This document shows, in pieces, positions 32,787 through 42,208 of a DNA stretch of 46,538 nucleotides (position 1 is the stretch's first letter; the number at the start of each line of letters is the position of its first letter). The position numbers and the translations under genes are program-made. The stretch is from assembly GCA_902621305.1 (NCBI GenBank), contig CACNLM010000003.1:1-46538 (forward strand), in the 5' to 3' direction. The notes under the pieces were generated by a model. The model made no database searches and was not told the DNA's origin. It worked only from the letters and a program-made list of their open reading frames with translations. Source of the DNA: an uncultured Alphaproteobacteria bacterium (GTDB lineage: Bacteria > Pseudomonadota > Alphaproteobacteria > HIMB59 > GCA-002718135).

Positions 32787-34193
32787 ATGTTTAATGAAAT
32801 GTATCAATCTGAGAGTCTAATCAGAAATCACTATAACAATATAAATGAATGGTTAGAAAAAATGACTGCTAAAGTGATTAATGAAAAAAATGCTGAGGCA
32901 GAGACTCATTTTAGAAATATAGGAATAACATTCTCAACTAATAGTGAAACAGCAAGAGAGAGAATAATACCATTTGATTTAATTCCAAGAATTTTTACTT
33001 TTAGTGAATGGTCTAAATTAGAAAAAGGAGTAATTCAAAGAGCGAAAGCTTTAAATGCTTTTTTGGCTGACATTTATAATCAAGGAGAAATAATTAAAGC
33101 TAATATTATACCTAAAGAATTAATTTTTAAAAAAAAATCTTACGAAGTTTCAATGTTTGGTTTTACACCACCTAGATCAATTTATAGTCCAATAGTAGGT
33201 ATAGATTTAGTAAGAACAAATCATAATGAGTATTTTGTATTAGAAGATAATTGTAGAACACCTAGCGGTGTATCATACATGTTAGAAAATAGAGAAATAA
33301 TGATGAGAATGTTTCCTGATTTATTTCATACAAATCGAGTTACACCTATTGATGATTATCCAACTAGATTACTTCAGACTTTAATGAGTTTAGCTCCAAT
33401 AAAATGCAACACATCTGAGCCAGTATGTGTTCTTCTTTCACCTGGTCCATTGAATAGTGCTTATTATGAACATAGTTTTCTATCCGATCAAATGGGTATT
33501 GAAATGGTAGAGTCTACTGATTTGTTTGTTGAGGGTGAATTTCTATACATGAAAACCGTAGATGGTCCTAAAAAAGTAGATGTTGTATATAGAAGGATAG
33601 ATGATGATTTTTTAGATCCTCTTTGTTTTAACCCAAATTCAGTAATTGGAATACCTGGAATTATGGATGTGTATAGAACTGGAGGAGTAAATATTTGTTC
33701 AGCTCCGGGTGCAGGTATCGCAGATGACAAAGCAATTTATATTTTTGTTCCAGAAATGATAAAATTTTATTTAGGAGAACAACCAATATTAGAAAATGTT
33801 CAAACATGGAGTTGTGACAAAGATGATGATCTTAATTATGTATTAGATAACTTATCTGATCTTGTTGTAAAAGAAGTTGATGGCTCTGGAGGATACGGAA
33901 TGCTAATAGGTCCAAAATCCTCTAAATCCTCAATTGAAGAATTTAGAAGAAAACTTTCCGCAAATCCTCGTGGGTATATTGCTCAACCTCTCTTAGATCT
34001 ATCATTCTCTCCAACTTTGATAAAAAATCAAGTTGAAGGAAGAAGAGTTGATTTGAGACCTTTTTGTTTAATGGGAGAAAATGCACAATTAAGTTCTGGA
34101 GGATTAACAAGAGTTGCAATGAACGAAGGATCTTTCGTTGTTAATTCAAGTCAAGGTGGTGGAGTCAAAGATACATGGGTTTTAGCGGAATGA
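32787..34193 (+). CDS. Circularly permuted ATP-grasp protein (COG2308, DUF404/DUF407)
   Basis: A 468-residue, full-length member of the circularly permuted ATP-grasp type 2 family, predicted to form amide or peptide bonds from ATP-activated carboxylates. Typical blocks are MYQSESLIRNHYNNINEWL (5-23), HFRNIGITFS, RERIIPFDLIPRIF, VLEDNCRTPSGVSYMLENREIMMRMFPDLF (about 151-180), VVKEVDGSGGYGMLIGP (the glycine-rich ATP loop, near 358) and RRVDLRPFCLMG near the end. It is the first gene of the three-gene operon with alpha-E and transglutaminase. It lacks its own ribosome site and lies behind the tandem glutamine riboswitch. Confidence 0.92.
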   Translation: MFNEMYQSESLIRNHYNNINEWLEKMTAKVINEKNAEAETHFRNIGITFSTNSETARERIIPFDLIPRIFTFSEWSKLEKGVIQRAKALNAFLADIYNQGEIIKANIIPKELIFKKKSYEVSMFGFTPPRSIYSPIVGIDLVRTNHNEYFVLEDNCRTPSGVSYMLENREIMMRMFPDLFHTNRVTPIDDYPTRLLQTLMSLAPIKCNTSEPVCVLLSPGPLNSAYYEHSFLSDQMGIEMVESTDLFVEGEFLYMKTVDGPKKVDVVYRRIDDDFLDPLCFNPNSVIGIPGIMDVYRTGGVNICSAPGAGIADDKAIYIFVPEMIKFYLGEQPILENVQTWSCDKDDDLNYVLDNLSDLVVKEVDGSGGYGMLIGPKSSKSSIEEFRRKLSANPRGYIAQPLLDLSFSPTLIKNQVEGRRVDLRPFCLMGENAQLSSGGLTRVAMNEGSFVVNSSQGGGVKDTWVLAE

Positions 34194-34199
34194 GATTCA

Positions 34200-35135
34200 A
34201 TGTTAAGTAGAACAGCTGAGTATCTTTACTGGATTAGTAGATATATGGAGAGAGCTGAGACTAATGCTAGACTCTTAGATGTAGGTTATAGAATGTCATT
34301 ATTTCCTAATCCAAATGGCTACAATAATGAGTGGGAATCTGTTTTAGCTGCTGCAGGCGCAATACAAGGATACAAGAATAAATATAATATTATTGAACAA
34401 AAAAAAGTTGAAGATTATTTATTTTTCGATGAAGATAATCCATCTTCTGTTTTTAATTGTATTCTTAATGCTAGAAGTAATGCTTTAGTTGTAAGAACTT
34501 CATTCACACCTGAATCTTGGCTAGCTATTAACAAAACTTATCAAGAAATTTTAAAATTAAAAAATAATAATTTTAATGCATCAGATCTACCAAACTTAAC
34601 TGAATGGACAATAGAACAAGTAAATTTGTTTAGAGGTTCCTTAAGCTCCTTATTAAGAAATGATGGTTATAACTTCCTTTATTTAGGATTATTTGTTGAA
34701 AGGGCAGATAATTCAGCAAGATTATTAGATGTTAAATATTTCGTTTTACTTCCTAAACCTCAATACATAGGTGGTAATATTGACAATATGCAATGGAGTA
34801 TACTTCTTAGATCATTATCATCATTTAATGCTTTTCGATGGGCCTATGATGGAAATGTTACCTCAACCAAGATTGCTGATTTTTTAGTTTTAAATAGTAA
34901 TTGTCCAAGATCTCTTAGTTTTTGTATTCAAAATATTGTGAAACACTTAACTAATTTAACTTGCAGTCCAGAGAAGGTAAATAAAATTTATAATACTTTA
35001 AAAGATTTAAATACTAAAATTCAAGAAGAAAAAATTGAGTCAATTGTTGATTTTGGCTTACATGAATTTGTTACACAATTCATTAATAAAATTTCAAGCG
35101 TAGATTCAGACATTCAAAAGGAGTTTTTTAACTAA
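34200..35135 (+). CDS. Alpha-E domain protein (DUF403, COG2307)
   Basis: A 311-residue all-helical protein with the family's opening MLSRTAEYLYWISRYMERAETNARLLDV and the repeat LYLGLFVERADNSARLLDVKYF (about 160-181). This gives two related halves rich in conserved E-R pairs. Alpha-E proteins nearly always follow circularly permuted ATP-grasp genes and are thought to be partners in the same synthesis; a biochemical activity has not, to my knowledge, been shown. It starts six bases after the ATP-grasp stop and its end overlaps the transglutaminase start (TAATG). Confidence 0.92.
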   Translation: MLSRTAEYLYWISRYMERAETNARLLDVGYRMSLFPNPNGYNNEWESVLAAAGAIQGYKNKYNIIEQKKVEDYLFFDEDNPSSVFNCILNARSNALVVRTSFTPESWLAINKTYQEILKLKNNNFNASDLPNLTEWTIEQVNLFRGSLSSLLRNDGYNFLYLGLFVERADNSARLLDVKYFVLLPKPQYIGGNIDNMQWSILLRSLSSFNAFRWAYDGNVTSTKIADFLVLNSNCPRSLSFCIQNIVKHLTNLTCSPEKVNKIYNTLKDLNTKIQEEKIESIVDFGLHEFVTQFINKISSVDSDIQKEFFN

Positions 35136-35974
35136 TGGAAATAATAATTGAACATACAACTAAATATGAATATAAAAATCCAGTTGCTGGTCTTATACAA
35201 TCTACAAAACTATATCCCTCTGAATATAATGGTTTAAAAATTTTAGATTGGAATGTTCATCATGACTCAGCTGAAAAGTCTGCAATTTATAAAGATGGAG
35301 AAGCAAATAATATACAAAGTTTTACTAGTTTAAAAAAAGTAAAAAAAATTCAGTTTACTGTTCTTGGTAAAGTTGAAACTTTTGATACAAAGGGAGTTTA
35401 TTCTAATCCTGATGATAAATTAGATCCTACAGTTTATTTAAGAGATTCAAACTTAACTATTCCTGATGTTGATATAAAGAATTTGGCATTAGAAGCTAAA
35501 AATGGATTCAATGAAGATGAAAGGTTACTTATTTCTCATAATTTAATGAATTTAGTGAGAGAAAAAGTTGAATATAAACCTCTTTCAACAAATAATGAAA
35601 CAACAGCGCAAGTAGCTTATAATCAAAAAAAAGGTGTATGTCAGGATCAAGCACACATTATGGTGTCAGCAGCTAGATCAATCAATATACCTGCTAGATA
35701 TGTAAATGGTTATATGCATAATAATTCACATTCATCAGAATTTCAGTCAACGCATGCATGGGCAGAATTTTTTATAAATGATCTTGGTTGGGTTGGTTTT
35801 GATCCTACAAATGGCTGTAGTCCTGATGAAAGATATATAAGGGTATCGTGCGGCCTTGATGCAAGTGAAGCTGCACCTATAAAAGGGGTTTTCTACGGAC
35901 ATAATGGGCAAAATAATTTGATTGAAAACTTAGATATACACGTTCAAACACTTGAAAATAATTCTCAACAATAA
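35135..35974 (+). CDS. Transglutaminase-like cysteine protease-fold protein (COG1305)
   Basis: A 279-residue protein with the bacterial transglutaminase N-terminal region (about 1-80) and a papain-like core. The triad is C169 in KKGVCQDQAH, H207 in STHAWAEFF and D223 in GFDPTNG. Members may cleave or ligate peptides or amides. In this operon it is predicted to process the product of the ATP-grasp enzyme. No signal peptide, so it is cytoplasmic. The start overlaps the alpha-E stop by one base. The proteasome-like Anbu gene sometimes found in such operons is not seen here. Confidence 0.93.
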   Translation: MEIIIEHTTKYEYKNPVAGLIQSTKLYPSEYNGLKILDWNVHHDSAEKSAIYKDGEANNIQSFTSLKKVKKIQFTVLGKVETFDTKGVYSNPDDKLDPTVYLRDSNLTIPDVDIKNLALEAKNGFNEDERLLISHNLMNLVREKVEYKPLSTNNETTAQVAYNQKKGVCQDQAHIMVSAARSINIPARYVNGYMHNNSHSSEFQSTHAWAEFFINDLGWVGFDPTNGCSPDERYIRVSCGLDASEAAPIKGVFYGHNGQNNLIENLDIHVQTLENNSQQ

Positions 35975-36008
35975 TAAAATTTGTTAAAATTCTAAAAAAA
36001 GGAAAAAC

Positions 36009-36368
36009 ATGTACCAAAACAAAAAACAATTACAATTCATATGGATATTCAAACCAGAATTTATGGATGTTGCAAAGCGAGTAGCTGAAGATCATGTTAA
36101 ATGGATGAATGAAACTCACACTAAAGAAGGAGAAAAAGCTCTTATAGTATTAAATTGGTCAATAGGACCTGAATTCAAAGAAGGAGTTGAGACAGGAAAT
36201 ATTGCTCTTATTTTAACAGAAATTTATGAAAATCAGGCTGGAATAGACGATCACTTTAAACAAGCTCAAAATAACGAAAGTTATTTTAGAGATGATTTAG
36301 ACGAATTTTCGAAAAATTGTGAACAGAAATTAACTATTCATTCTTCTGATATCATTCAATCAATATAA
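36009..36368 (+). CDS. Small protein of unknown function, possibly ABM-like
   Basis: A 119-residue soluble protein that I do not recognise. The order of an initial strand (LQFIWIFKPEF), helix (MDVAKRVAEDHVKWMNETH), strand (ALIVLNWSIGPEF) and a later strand-helix (IALILTEIYENQAGIDDHFKQA) suggests a ferredoxin-like alpha-beta barrel of the antibiotic-biosynthesis-monooxygenase type. It has a good AAGGAA ribosome site nine bases before the ATG. It follows the transglutaminase gene by 34 bases and might be read through from the riboswitch operon. Confidence 0.6.
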   Translation: MYQNKKQLQFIWIFKPEFMDVAKRVAEDHVKWMNETHTKEGEKALIVLNWSIGPEFKEGVETGNIALILTEIYENQAGIDDHFKQAQNNESYFRDDLDEFSKNCEQKLTIHSSDIIQSI

Positions 36369-36469
36369 ATAAGGAAGAAATATAGATTTATATCTAATTT
36401 TTAAAAATCATTTTCACTATAATTAATAAAGAGCTTTATTTTATATATTTGCTAGCCTATTTAAATATA

Positions 36470-36865
36470 ATGGAAATTGAAAAAATTTTTAAGAATTTAA
36501 TTTTAGCAGACTTTATTGTTATTATTTTAATGGTTATATCATCTATGTATCAACCATCCGAAATTTCTAATCTCAATGAAAATTTAAATGATGGCTTATT
36601 ATCTAACTTTGAAAATTTTTCTCGCATAGTATCGATCAGTTTATTCTTTTTATATCTGCTTACTCTAAATCTACTTTATCGATTTATCTCTTATGGTAAA
36701 CCAATGTATTTATTTTTAGTAGTAGCTGGTTTAGTTCTTAATTATTTTAGTGGTTCTGTTATTTATACAGCTTTTAGTGGTATGCTTGATCAAATTGGTG
36801 GATTGATTAGTGGCGCAATTTTGATTCTTTTGTATTTTTCACCAATTAAAGATAATTTTAGATAA
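36470..36865 (+). CDS. Four-helix membrane protein of unknown function
   Basis: A 131-residue membrane protein with four hydrophobic segments (about 12-30, 58-75, 82-102 and 106-124) and a soluble loop at 31-55 rich in Asn and Ser. I do not recognise the family. ATG at 36470 is preferred over an in-frame TTG at 36449 because the extra seven residues add nothing recognisable. A single gene with no clear functional neighbours. Confidence 0.6.
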   Translation: MEIEKIFKNLILADFIVIILMVISSMYQPSEISNLNENLNDGLLSNFENFSRIVSISLFFLYLLTLNLLYRFISYGKPMYLFLVVAGLVLNYFSGSVIYTAFSGMLDQIGGLISGAILILLYFSPIKDNFR

Positions 36866-36982
36866 AAATAACTTAGATTTCTGCATTCTATCCAATATTT
36901 ATGTATTTTTTATTAAAATTTAGTTAAAATATACCTATAGGTCGGTCAAAACCCTTGTAAAAAAAAGACCATAAATTTGATT

Positions 36983-37375
36983 ATGGTAAAAACATTAGCT
37001 AAAATTATTATTGGTTTATTAAGTTTATGGGCAATAGTATTTATAATTGCAGAGATTATGGGGGTAACTGTCTATTTTCCATTCACTATAGTTGAAAAAC
37101 AAGAAATACCATATCATAGAATTACTTCAGTCAGATTAGCTGTTTTTCTAACATTTGCTTACTTTGGTTTTAGATATCTTTTTTTTCAAACAGAAAAACT
37201 TTATCCTATTCAGTTTTTAGAAATTTATATTAAATCATTTACAGTTTGTTGTTTATTTGTTTTTTACACCAGTCAAGTTGAATATAGAGAATACTATTTT
37301 GTTCTATTTTTACTTATTGTTTCTTTAATTTTACATTTTGCTTCTAGAAATAGAATAAGAAGTTATTTTAATTAA
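36983..37375 (+). CDS. Small membrane protein of unknown function
   Basis: A 130-residue protein with four predicted helices and a conserved-looking loop (VYFPFTIVEKQEIPYHRITSVRL). No family was recognised. ATG at 36983 is used; an in-frame TTG lies six bases upstream. The 117 bases before it contain GGTCGGTCAAAACCC and a distant GACC that could pair weakly, but no convincing regulator site. The gene ends three bases before a strong bidirectional terminator. Confidence 0.6.
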   Translation: MVKTLAKIIIGLLSLWAIVFIIAEIMGVTVYFPFTIVEKQEIPYHRITSVRLAVFLTFAYFGFRYLFFQTEKLYPIQFLEIYIKSFTVCCLFVFYTSQVEYREYYFVLFLLIVSLILHFASRNRIRSYFN

Positions 37376-37377
37376 AG

Positions 37378-37399
37378 CAAGCGGTTATTAAACCGCTTG
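37378..37399. terminator. Bidirectional intrinsic terminator
   Basis: A nine-pair hairpin, CAAGCGGTT (37378-37386) against AACCGCTTG (37391-37399) with loop ATTA, lies in the 31 bases between two convergent genes. A/T-rich sequence follows on both strands (TAATTT, and TTTAATT on the other side). It stops both transcripts. Confidence 0.85.
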
Positions 37400-37406
37400 T
37401 AATTTA

Positions 37407-37838
37407 TTAATAACCTTCAAATATTGTTCTAAGAATTATTAAAACAAGTCCAACTAGTGGAAAAATAACACCTCTTATATTTGGTGTGATTCCATAATTA
37501 TTTACAAGATTATAATACCTAACTACTGAACTAATTAAAGCTATAGCAAAAAGCATAAACAAAAATGAATACCAGAATTTATATTGTACTACATTTTCTT
37601 CATAAGTATTTCCAGTAACATCAAAAGTTAGTAAAATAGACATTAATAGTATTGTTAAGAAGACTGCACCCAATGGTCCTCTAAAAACCAATTTAGGTTC
37701 CTCATTTGAAAATCCTAATTCATTAAAAAATTTATCGTTGAAATAAAATTGATAGATAATAAATAAATTAAAAAGCATAAATAAAACATGGAATGTGAAA
37801 GCCATTGTTCCTCCAGCTTCTAAGATATATTCAGCCAT
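37407..37838 (-). CDS. Membrane protein of unknown function
   Basis: A 143-residue protein with four predicted helices (about 10-30, 53-70, 84-106 and 121-140). The loop FYFNDKFFNELGFSNEEPKLVFRGPLGAVFL (32-62) is distinctive but I cannot name a family. The ribosome site AAAGGAGA is strong. It stands alone, sharing a 72-base divergent region with the SDR gene and ending at the hairpin at 37378-37399. Confidence 0.6.
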   Translation of the reverse strand: MAEYILEAGGTMAFTFHVLFMLFNLFIIYQFYFNDKFFNELGFSNEEPKLVFRGPLGAVFLTILLMSILLTFDVTGNTYEENVVQYKFWYSFLFMLFAIALISSVVRYYNLVNNYGITPNIRGVIFPLVGLVLIILRTIFEGY

Positions 37839-37910
37839 AAAATCTCCTTTAAAAACATAATAATCATAAAATTGATGATTCTTTACAAAAAAGTTATTAA
37901 AGTAAATTAA

Positions 37911-38765
37911 ATGAAAAATATTTTAGTCACTGGAGGTTCAGGTAAGGCTGGTAGAGCAACAATAAAACTATTATTGAAAAAAAATTATAATGTTTTCAAT
38001 GTAGATCTAGTCAATCATCCAGATTTAGAAGTTCCTTTTACAAAAGTTAATTTAGAAAATTTTGGAGAAGCTATGGAGTCTGTATCTGAAATAGATGATC
38101 GTATTGATGGAATTGATGCAGTTATACATCAAGCTGCAATTCCAGCTTCTGGGTTAGAAGTTAATCATAATACATTTAAAGTAAATACTTTGAGCACTTA
38201 TAATATTTTTCAAGCATCTAAAGTGATGAAGATAAATAATATAGTTTGGGCATCAAGTGAAACAGTTCTAGGTTTACCTTTTGATACTTATCCTCCTTAT
38301 GTGCCTGTTGATGAAGAATATGATCCGCTACCAGAGTCAAGTTATTCACTTTCTAAAGTGATGGGTGAAGAAATGGCTAAGCAATATTGTAGGAGAAATC
38401 CAGAGATGAAAATATTTGGACTTCGCTATTCCAATATAATGGAAGAACATGATTACAAACAATTTAAATCATTTCAAAATAATCCTTTTTTACGAAAATG
38501 GAACTTTTGGGGCTATATTGATGCTAGAGATGTAGCACAAGCTTGTTTATTAGCTATGGAAAGCAAATTAAAAGGTGCAGATCACTTTATTATAGCAGCT
38601 GATGATACGGTTATGGAAGAAGATAATAAATCACTTTTAGATAAAGTATTTCCAAAAATTAATATTAAAGGAGATATTGGAAAAAATAAAACACTCTTGA
38701 GTAATGAAAAAGCAAAAAATATTTTAGGTTTTAAACCTGAGTATTCTTGGAAAAATTATATTTAA
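37911..38765 (+). CDS. NAD(P)-dependent epimerase/dehydratase-family SDR enzyme
   Basis: A 284-residue extended short-chain dehydrogenase. The nucleotide loop is TGGSGKAG (7-14) and the catalytic pair is the YSLSK motif (Y-x3-K, near 145-149). Such enzymes epimerise or oxidise sugars, sugar nucleotides or uronates. The surrounding sugar genes suggest a carbohydrate role, but the substrate is not determined. It is convergent with the GH32-like gene, which it overlaps by four bases. No signal peptide. Confidence 0.82.
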   Translation: MKNILVTGGSGKAGRATIKLLLKKNYNVFNVDLVNHPDLEVPFTKVNLENFGEAMESVSEIDDRIDGIDAVIHQAAIPASGLEVNHNTFKVNTLSTYNIFQASKVMKINNIVWASSETVLGLPFDTYPPYVPVDEEYDPLPESSYSLSKVMGEEMAKQYCRRNPEMKIFGLRYSNIMEEHDYKQFKSFQNNPFLRKWNFWGYIDARDVAQACLLAMESKLKGADHFIIAADDTVMEEDNKSLLDKVFPKINIKGDIGKNKTLLSNEKAKNILGFKPEYSWKNYI

Positions 38766-39724
38766 ATATTTAAACTCATAATTCCATCAGAATTAAAAGA
38801 CAAAGGTATAGGACTTGAGATCTTACCAATAAAATTTCCATCTTTATCATCATGTAAAAAAGCCATAAAAAAATAATCTTTTTCTATTTTTAAAATTCTT
38901 CCAGCATATAATTCTACTTCAGCTTCTGAAGTTAAAAAAGATCCTGGAGCAATTTCCCATGGTCCATCAAAGTTATCTGATATTAAATAATGCGTACCTC
39001 GTCTAATAGGGCCATTATAATTTTGTTTAAATTTATCTGACCAATCTTCAGGGTGATTACAAAATAAACAATACCATTTATTATTTATTTGAAATATTTG
39101 AGGTACTTCAAGTTGACTAAATAATCCTCCAAAAAGTGGTTTGGTTGATTTCCAATCATAAAGATTAGTAGATTCTGCCATCCCTATAACTCCACATTGG
39201 TAAGGATCATCATCTATTGATGCTCTTGCTGTGTAGGCCATAATATATTTATTTTCTTTAGGATGTTTCATTACCCACGGATCTCTCATAGCTTGATCTT
39301 TCCAAAACCCATTTTCATTAAATTCCAAGTAAATATTTGGATCTAAATCTAAAGCTAACCCATTACCACATCTTTCAAAAGAGTAGGGGGAATTGCCTAC
39401 TGCATGACCTATTCTTTGTTTAACACCTTTTTCATTTTTATTTCTTCCAGTATAGAAGTAATGCCATTTAGAATTTTCTTTTAATATTGATCCTGTCCAC
39501 ACTGTGTAATCATCAAAATTTTCTTTTTTTGAAGGTGATAAAACTGTTCCATAATAATCCCAGTTGATTAAATCTTTCGAGGTAGCAAGACCTTGAGTAA
39601 CATTATTATGTCGTAAATCTGGATCTTTTAATGATTTATCTGCTTGTAAAAAATAACAGTACCATTTGTTATTATCATTTGCTAACCAGAAATCCCAAAC
39701 CCACTTATCTTTTATTTTTAACAC
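38762..39724 (-). CDS. GH32/GH68-like five-bladed beta-propeller glycosidase
   Basis: A 320-residue protein of the furanosidase fold. Clan J-type residues are visible: the nucleophile D11 in VWDFW, the WTGS motif at 76-79, the R-D-P triad at 147-149 and the probable acid/base E206 in QLEVPQ. These fit GH32/68 enzymes acting on fructosides. There is no signal peptide, so it would act on an imported sugar in the cytoplasm. It follows the sorbosone-dehydrogenase-like gene after three bases and ends against the SDR gene. GH43-like enzymes share the fold but not this full motif set. Confidence 0.75.
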   Translation of the reverse strand: MLKIKDKWVWDFWLANDNNKWYCYFLQADKSLKDPDLRHNNVTQGLATSKDLINWDYYGTVLSPSKKENFDDYTVWTGSILKENSKWHYFYTGRNKNEKGVKQRIGHAVGNSPYSFERCGNGLALDLDPNIYLEFNENGFWKDQAMRDPWVMKHPKENKYIMAYTARASIDDDPYQCGVIGMAESTNLYDWKSTKPLFGGLFSQLEVPQIFQINNKWYCLFCNHPEDWSDKFKQNYNGPIRRGTHYLISDNFDGPWEIAPGSFLTSEAEVELYAGRILKIEKDYFFMAFLHDDKDGNFIGKISSPIPLSFNSDGIMSLNI

Positions 39725-39727
39725 AAA

Positions 39728-41236
39728 TTATTTTAAAATTACTTGTGCAAATGATGCAGTATCTTCTAAAAATAAATATAATTCATTATTATAATTAATC
39801 ATATCTCTAATTCTCTCACCTATTTCTATTCTTTTCATATTTATTACTTCTTTATTATCCTTTAGTTCAAAAAAATAAAGTGAACTATCTTTTAATGAGG
39901 CAACAACATAATGGTTTTTTTTATCTAAACCTACAATCTGTGAAATACCAATTGAAGGAACAAAATATTTAATTGGTTCAATAAAACCATAATCAGAATG
40001 AGATTTGTAAAGTGGATATTTTTCATATGTTTTCTGATTATATGAAGCATTCGCTCCACCATAATGTTCTCCATAGCTAGAAATTGCCCATCCATAATTT
40101 GGTATTTCTTTTTTATTTAGTTTAATTATATTTATTTCGTCCCCACCTTGAGGTCCGTGCTCAGCTTCTATTAAAAAATTATCTTCTTTATTATAATATA
40201 AACCTTGAGGGTTTCTATGACCCATACTTATTACTTTATAATTTTTAGAAACTTTATCGATCTCAATAACTTTACCAAACATACTATCTATTTTTTGAGT
40301 TCGGTGCCTGCTTCTAAAATCACCGGTAGAAAAATATACTTTATCATTTTCTAAACTGATTACTCTACCACCTGATTGATGAGCATTAAATTCTTCATCA
40401 ATATTATCATAAAAATGTACGCACTCTTCAGAAGTAAAAAAATTATCAAATTCAATAAATTGATAATTCATTTTTCCATAAATTAAACTTGTATTCCAAC
40501 AATTATTAGAAACTTCTCTTGTATAAGAAACATAAATTTCATCGTTGTAAATTTCAATGTCTTTTACAGAAAACCATCCTCCTTCAAGCCAATCAAAATC
40601 ATGAATTCGGGATTTTTTAAATTGCTCTATACCAATAAATTCACTGATATTTGTTTTAATTTGTTGAAAAAAAAGATTACTCTTTATGTTATTTATTTCA
40701 ATATTTGAAAATCCTAAAATTCCACTTGCAGAAATAATGATTAAATTATCATTATGAATTTCTAGATATCCACTTCCAGGATATTGATTTGCTATGCCAT
40801 ACATAAATATATTTGATGTTGGGCTAAAAATATTTACATCAATAGTGTTATTAGAAAAGCTATGTTCTGAATTATAACTATATTCAAGATTGCTAGAATT
40901 ATTTATCAAACTAATATCAAATTCATACGGATCAAATTGTGTTAATAATTTTTCTAGTAAAAGACTGTCATATTCAAGATAGGGCCTATCTTCCATCAAA
41001 TCTTGAAAAGCTTCCTCATATAAAATTCTTCTTTTATCGATTTGGTTACGATCTTTTCTTAACTCTTTAATTTGTTTTTCCAATTTGACAGTATTTTTAT
41101 GTGGAAGAATGTAATTATAAACAAAATTTTTAATTTGATCATTCGTTTGAATATTCGTTATTTTGAAGTCAAAAATAAAATTAATCACTAGAAATATCAA
41201 TAATATTCCAAGAAAAGAAAATCTAAGAAATCTCAT
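39728..41236 (-). CDS. Membrane-anchored glucose/sorbosone dehydrogenase-like beta-propeller protein
   Basis: A 502-residue protein anchored by an N-terminal membrane helix (about 4-22) with a long coiled-coil-like stretch (50-90) before the propeller. GHRNPQGLYYN, then EAEHGPQGGDEINII and the NYGWAISSYGEHYGG block are hallmarks of PQQ-dependent soluble aldose/sorbosone dehydrogenases, including the Ca and PQQ-contacting residues. The bulk would lie in the periplasm. Cofactor use is inferred; no PQQ synthesis genes are in the window. It lies directly upstream of the GH32-like gene. Confidence 0.72.
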   Translation of the reverse strand: MRFLRFSFLGILLIFLVINFIFDFKITNIQTNDQIKNFVYNYILPHKNTVKLEKQIKELRKDRNQIDKRRILYEEAFQDLMEDRPYLEYDSLLLEKLLTQFDPYEFDISLINNSSNLEYSYNSEHSFSNNTIDVNIFSPTSNIFMYGIANQYPGSGYLEIHNDNLIIISASGILGFSNIEINNIKSNLFFQQIKTNISEFIGIEQFKKSRIHDFDWLEGGWFSVKDIEIYNDEIYVSYTREVSNNCWNTSLIYGKMNYQFIEFDNFFTSEECVHFYDNIDEEFNAHQSGGRVISLENDKVYFSTGDFRSRHRTQKIDSMFGKVIEIDKVSKNYKVISMGHRNPQGLYYNKEDNFLIEAEHGPQGGDEINIIKLNKKEIPNYGWAISSYGEHYGGANASYNQKTYEKYPLYKSHSDYGFIEPIKYFVPSIGISQIVGLDKKNHYVVASLKDSSLYFFELKDNKEVINMKRIEIGERIRDMINYNNELYLFLEDTASFAQVILK

Positions 41237-41283
41237 ATCTTAAATCTATTTATAATTGTTAAATTTACAATATTATTTTTAAA

Positions 41284-42201
41284 TTATATTTTGTTATAAA
41301 CTTTACCATTGCTAAGATAATGATAAATATTTTGAGAACAAATAACAGCCATCTTTAATCTTGTTTCATTAGTTCCACTTGCATTATGAGGTGAAAGTAT
41401 AACATTTTTAAGCTTATAATAGTCTTTATGTATAGCTGGCTCATCATTAAATACATCTAAAGCTGCACCGGCTATTTTATTTGTTTTTAATGATTTTAGT
41501 AAATCATTTTCATTTATTACAGAGCCCCTTGAAACATTAATAATTAGTGATGATGGACTAAGGAAATTAAGAACATTTTTGTTTATTAAATTTTTAGTTT
41601 TTTCACCTCCAACACAAGTTACTACCATTATATCTATATTTTTTGCCATAATTTTTAAATTTTTAAAATATTTATATTTTAAATTTTTTTTATTTGGACC
41701 ATGATAAAAAACATTCATTGAAAGACTGCTAGCTCTTTTAGAAAAAGCTTTGCCTATGGCACCCATTCCAACAACACCAATAGTTTTATTTGTAAGACTG
41801 GTAGAGAGAGTGAATGGTTTTTTTATCCATTTTTTATCTAAAATAAAATTATGACCTTGATAAATTTTCCTAGATAAAGATATCATTAATCCCAAAGCTA
41901 AATCTGCAACATCGTTCGTCAAGACTTTAGGTGTATTTGTAATTATAATTTTGTTTTTTTTGCAGTAATCTAAATCCACTCCAGAATAACCAACTCCAAA
42001 TACCGAAATAATCTTTAAATTTGGAAATTTTTTAAGAAATATTTTATTACAATTAAATCCACCATTAACAACAATTGCATTATATTTTTTATATTCATAT
42101 TTTTTATTTTTTATCCATATACAATCTACATTAAAATTTTTTTTAAAAACATATGCGAAATCTTTAAGAATAATATCTGGTATAAAGATATTAAATTTCA
42201 T
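41284..42201 (-). CDS. D-isomer-specific 2-hydroxyacid dehydrogenase (hydroxypyruvate/glyoxylate reductase type)
   Basis: A 305-residue NAD(P)-dependent dehydrogenase. The Rossmann loop is G145-M-G-A-I-G150 and the catalytic residues are R225 in NVSRGS, E254 in FNDEP and H272 in SPHNASGT. Enzymes of this type interconvert 2-keto and D-2-hydroxy acids such as glyoxylate/glycolate and hydroxypyruvate/glycerate. It lies seven bases after the aldo/keto reductase gene on the same strand, so the two are probably one transcript. Substrate not determined. Confidence 0.9.
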   Translation of the reverse strand: MKFNIFIPDIILKDFAYVFKKNFNVDCIWIKNKKYEYKKYNAIVVNGGFNCNKIFLKKFPNLKIISVFGVGYSGVDLDYCKKNKIIITNTPKVLTNDVADLALGLMISLSRKIYQGHNFILDKKWIKKPFTLSTSLTNKTIGVVGMGAIGKAFSKRASSLSMNVFYHGPNKKNLKYKYFKNLKIMAKNIDIMVVTCVGGEKTKNLINKNVLNFLSPSSLIINVSRGSVINENDLLKSLKTNKIAGAALDVFNDEPAIHKDYYKLKNVILSPHNASGTNETRLKMAVICSQNIYHYLSNGKVYNKI

Positions 42202-42208
42202 TTTAATT

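Noticed and set aside
36940-36970. GGTCGGTC ... GACC upstream of the small membrane protein as a regulatory hairpin
   Set aside because: Only a four-base stem with a long loop; not distinguishable from chance.
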